Below are positions 61,651-64,000 of a DNA stretch of 64,000 bases, piece after piece. Each line of letters starts with the position of its first letter. Within the stretch, counting starts at the first letter, position 1. The stretch covers positions 1 through 64,000 of the forward strand of contig JAJHQZ010000004.1 in NCBI GenBank assembly GCA_020833055.1, given 5' to 3'. This DNA is from Candidatus Korarchaeum sp. (GTDB lineage Archaea; Korarchaeota; Korarchaeia; Korarchaeales; Korarchaeaceae). Made by a program: the position numbers and the translations under genes. The notes below the pieces were generated by a model, which saw only the letters and a list, made by a program, of their open reading frames with translations, searched no databases and had not been told where the DNA came from.

Positions 61651-63431
61651 ATTTCATAGATGTAGCGAAAATATACGAGAAGATAGAGGCTACTACAGGA
61701 AGATTGGAGATGATAGACTATCTGAAGAACCTCTTCCTCAGCACTCCTCCTGAGATATTGGATAAGATAGTCTATCTCACCTTAGGGAATATAGCGGCTT
61801 CCTTCGAGGGCGTCGAGCTCGGGGTCGGGGAGAAGCTATTCCTCAGGGCCCTCTCCTTAGCCACCGGAATCCCTCAGGAGAGACTGGAGGAGGAATACCC
61901 TAAGCTAGGGGACATAGGGAAGTTAGCTGAGTGGGCCGTCAGTAAGAAAGCGACTCAATCGTTCTTCACTGAGGATCTCACTGTCGAGAGAGTCTTCGAT
62001 ACTCTGAGCAGGGTAGCGAGAGCTACTGGGGAGGGAGCCCAGGACTTGAAGGTGAGGCTGATAGCCGGTATTTTGAGCGATGCTAAGCCTCTGGAAGCTA
62101 GATACATAGCTAGGATAGTCACTGAGAAGCTTAGGCTTGGAGTGAGGGATATGACTGTCTTAGATGCTCTATCAGAGGCTTTCCTCAAGGGGAGGGCTTA
62201 CAGGGATAAGCTAGAGAGGAAGTATAATATATACCCCGATATAGGGAAGATAGCTAAGGTCGTTGCGGAGAAAGGGATTAAGGGCTTAGATGAGATAACT
62301 ATAACTCTCGGAATCCCAGTCAGGCCAATGCTAGCTCAGAGGCTGAGGTCGGCTGAGGAGGTAATGGAGAAGATAGGCCCCAGGATATTCGCGGAGTTCA
62401 AGTACGATGGGGAGAGGATGCAGATACACGTTTGGAAGGATGGGAAAGTGAAGATATTCTCCAGGAGGCTGGAGGACATAACTGAGCCTTATCCCGATGT
62501 GAGGGAATACGTTTCTAAGGCCGTTGAGGGACATGAAGTAGTTTTAGATTGCGAGACAGTCGCTATAAACCCTGATACTGGCGAGATACTCCCCTTCCAA
62601 GAGCTGATGCACAGGAGGAGGAAGTACGGTGTCGAGGAGGCGATGAAAACATACCCCACTGTGACTTACGTGTTCGATGTACTCTACTTAGACGGTAGGG
62701 AGCTCTTAGATGAGCAATTAGATTATAGGAGGAAGGTATTGAAGGAGATATTGAAGGAGAATGAGAAAGCTAAGTTAGTCCAATATGAGGAGATAGATGG
62801 TAATGTTGAGGAACTAGAGAGGTTCTTCGAGCACGCTGTTGAGATGGGGACTGAGGGCTTGGTAGTCAAGGACCCGAGATCTATATATCAAGCTGGAGTC
62901 AGGGGATGGTCTTGGATAAAGCTGAAGAGGAGTTACATAAGCAAGATGGTGGAGCCCGTCGATCTAGTAGTTGTGGGAGCTTTCTGGGGGAAGGGGAAGA
63001 GAGCTGGGACTTATGGAGCTCTCCTAATGGCAGCTTACTCCCCCGAGGAGGATGTCTTCAAGACTGTATGCAAGATGGGATCCGGTTTCACAGATGAGGA
63101 GCTCGCTAGACTACCTAAACTGCTAGAAGATTACAAGATAGATCACAAGCACCCGAGCGTCATATCTAACATAGAGGCCGATGTTTACTTCGTCCCCGTC
63201 AAGGTAGCTCAGGTCCTGGGGGATGAGATAACCCTGAGCCCCACTCACACGTGCGGATGGAGTAAAGTGAGGAAGAACGCTGGCCTCGCTATAAGGTTCC
63301 CCAGGTTCATGGGCTGGAGGGATGATAAGGGGCCTCAGGACGCGACGACTGAGGAGGAGATAATAGAGATGTACAAGGAACAGCTGAAAGTAGTTGAAGT
63401 TGAGGAAGCTAAGTCCGAGGAGGAAGCTTAG
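61647..63431 (+). CDS. lig: ATP-dependent DNA ligase
   Basis: A 594-residue archaeal DNA ligase I. Residues 1-215 are the N-terminal DNA-binding domain. The AMP-accepting Lys is K252 in AEFKYDGERMQIH; motif III is YVFDVLYLDG, motif IV EGLVVKDP, and motif V WIKLKRSY. GTG 61647 overlaps the Hsp20 stop and gives the usual N-terminus; the longer frame from 61602 would run inside that gene. It converges with the radical SAM gene with 23 bases of overlap. Confidence 0.96.
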   Translation: MNFIDVAKIYEKIEATTGRLEMIDYLKNLFLSTPPEILDKIVYLTLGNIAASFEGVELGVGEKLFLRALSLATGIPQERLEEEYPKLGDIGKLAEWAVSKKATQSFFTEDLTVERVFDTLSRVARATGEGAQDLKVRLIAGILSDAKPLEARYIARIVTEKLRLGVRDMTVLDALSEAFLKGRAYRDKLERKYNIYPDIGKIAKVVAEKGIKGLDEITITLGIPVRPMLAQRLRSAEEVMEKIGPRIFAEFKYDGERMQIHVWKDGKVKIFSRRLEDITEPYPDVREYVSKAVEGHEVVLDCETVAINPDTGEILPFQELMHRRRKYGVEEAMKTYPTVTYVFDVLYLDGRELLDEQLDYRRKVLKEILKENEKAKLVQYEEIDGNVEELERFFEHAVEMGTEGLVVKDPRSIYQAGVRGWSWIKLKRSYISKMVEPVDLVVVGAFWGKGKRAGTYGALLMAAYSPEEDVFKTVCKMGSGFTDEELARLPKLLEDYKIDHKHPSVISNIEADVYFVPVKVAQVLGDEITLSPTHTCGWSKVRKNAGLAIRFPRFMGWRDDKGPQDATTEEEIIEMYKEQLKVVEVEEAKSEEEA

Positions 63432-64000
63432 TCAAGGGAGCTCTAGGGCAGAGAGGGTCTATTGAGGGGAGCCTCCCCCAATAATTGAAAGCTCTAGCGT
63501 AACATCCTCCTCTACAAATTCTACAATCGGAGCACTCTATTGGTAGCTCCTTCACCCTAAGGTAAAGCTCACTCTCATTCAGCTTCCTCCAGGCCCCCCT
63601 TATCCCATCCTTCGTGATGTCAGCTACCTCTATCCCCATGACATCGCATACCAGAGCCTTACCCCCGGGCGATACATCAAGTTCCCTGAACTCCCTGCAG
63701 TCACTGTAATAGAGGTTCCTCAGCTTCAGGACCCCTAAGAATGGGGAGCACCAGACACTGACCCTTATCCCTATTTCCTCAGCTACTCTATCAGCCTGAA
63801 TGACGCTCTTCAGGAACTCCTCCCTTCCTATGAAGCTCTTAGTCTCCAATGCCCTACCGAATGCCATCGATGGTATTATGGAGATACTATCAGCTCCCAG
63901 ATCATTAGCTAGTATTATCGCATCCCCTACTCTCTCATAATTCACAGTCGATACCGTTATATTCACGTGAAACGGTATGTTCCTTCTCTTGAGCTCATCT
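63409..64000 (-). CDS. Radical SAM/SPASM protein, C-terminal part
   Basis: At least 197 residues, open to the right edge, so the N-terminal CxxxCxxC is outside. The visible part has barrel strands (ITVSTVNYERV, GADSISIIPSMAFGRA) and a C-terminal Cys-rich SPASM region: DCREF, ALVCDVMG, CSDCRICRGGCYARA and PLCPRAP. Such proteins modify peptides or build cofactors. GTG 63966 is an internal candidate only. Function cannot be told without the rest. Confidence 0.8.
   Translation of the reverse strand, partial: DELKRRNIPFHVNITVSTVNYERVGDAIILANDLGADSISIIPSMAFGRALETKSFIGREEFLKSVIQADRVAEEIGIRVSVWCSPFLGVLKLRNLYYSDCREFRELDVSPGGKALVCDVMGIEVADITKDGIRGAWRKLNESELYLRVKELPIECSDCRICRGGCYARAFNYWGRLPSIDPLCPRAPLTKLPPRT

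Overview
The window looks like chromosomal DNA of a hyperthermophilic archaeon. Arg is mostly AGG/AGA and Ile mostly ATA. TATA-like boxes commonly lie about 25-28 bases before start codons (leaderless genes). Internal operon genes instead carry GGAGGTGAT-type Shine-Dalgarno sites with 3-4 bases to an ATG, GTG or TTG start. Archaeal marker genes include KptA, PurP, an archaeal ATP-dependent DNA ligase, PAC2, Taw3 and an A24 prepilin peptidase. The gene mix and mid-range GC suggest a Korarchaeum-like organism, but this is an inference; no rRNA or tRNA gene was found to settle it.

Layout: 1-700 is a CRISPR array (11 repeats, no cas genes in view). 1.1-9.7 kb is mixed: CPBP protease, KptA, a DUF4258/DUF2283 pair, a LysE exporter, a secreted GH113-like glycosidase interrupted by an in-frame TAG, a clan AA protease-like protein, VapBC, a polyprenol kinase-like enzyme, and orphan DUF433 and HicA genes. 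9.7-12.7 kb holds a methyltransferase and a PadR-ABC exporter operon. 13-16.3 kb holds a second VapBC, a single orphan CRISPR repeat, and a membrane domain fused to a CrtISO-like oxidoreductase. 16.3-20.9 kb is an ECF transporter (S, small membrane protein, fused A1A2, T) followed by an alcohol dehydrogenase. 21.2-24.6 kb has an antitoxin-toxin-antitoxin module, a coiled-coil membrane protein and a serpin. 25-27 kb has a BASS/ACR3-like transporter and a nitroreductase.

27.1-35.9 kb is a catabolic block: DUF917, an Asp/Glu/hydantoin racemase and an M29/NicX-like hydrolase on one strand, and a complete oligopeptide-type ABC transporter diverging from it. 36.9-43.4 kb looks like a purine module: two PurP paralogues, then an ECF transporter (S, A1A2, T) run together with a purine-type phosphoribosyltransferase and an HTH-phosphoribosyltransferase regulator. 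43.4-53.9 kb is accessory: prepilin peptidase, UV glycosylase, an ATPase flanked by an intact and a broken copy of a PaREP1/HEPN-like gene, an MBL enzyme, a clan AA relative lacking its catalytic Asp, a MntP-like exporter, VapBC with an AbrB antitoxin, and a stand-alone PD-(D/E)XK nuclease. 53.9-64 kb is housekeeping: NAD(P)HX repair, SufC-SufB, Taw3, CinA-like, HAD phosphatase, TrpRS, PAC2, Hsp20, DNA ligase and a radical SAM/SPASM gene running off the right edge.

The most interesting items are the in-frame amber codon with an intact downstream domain, the purine-linked ECF operon, the orphan CRISPR repeat with its own promoter-like element, the duplicated antitoxin around a PIN toxin with a 115-bp perfect repeat, and short operator-like repeats in several intergenic regions. 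Family names come from reading protein motifs by eye; no database search was possible.
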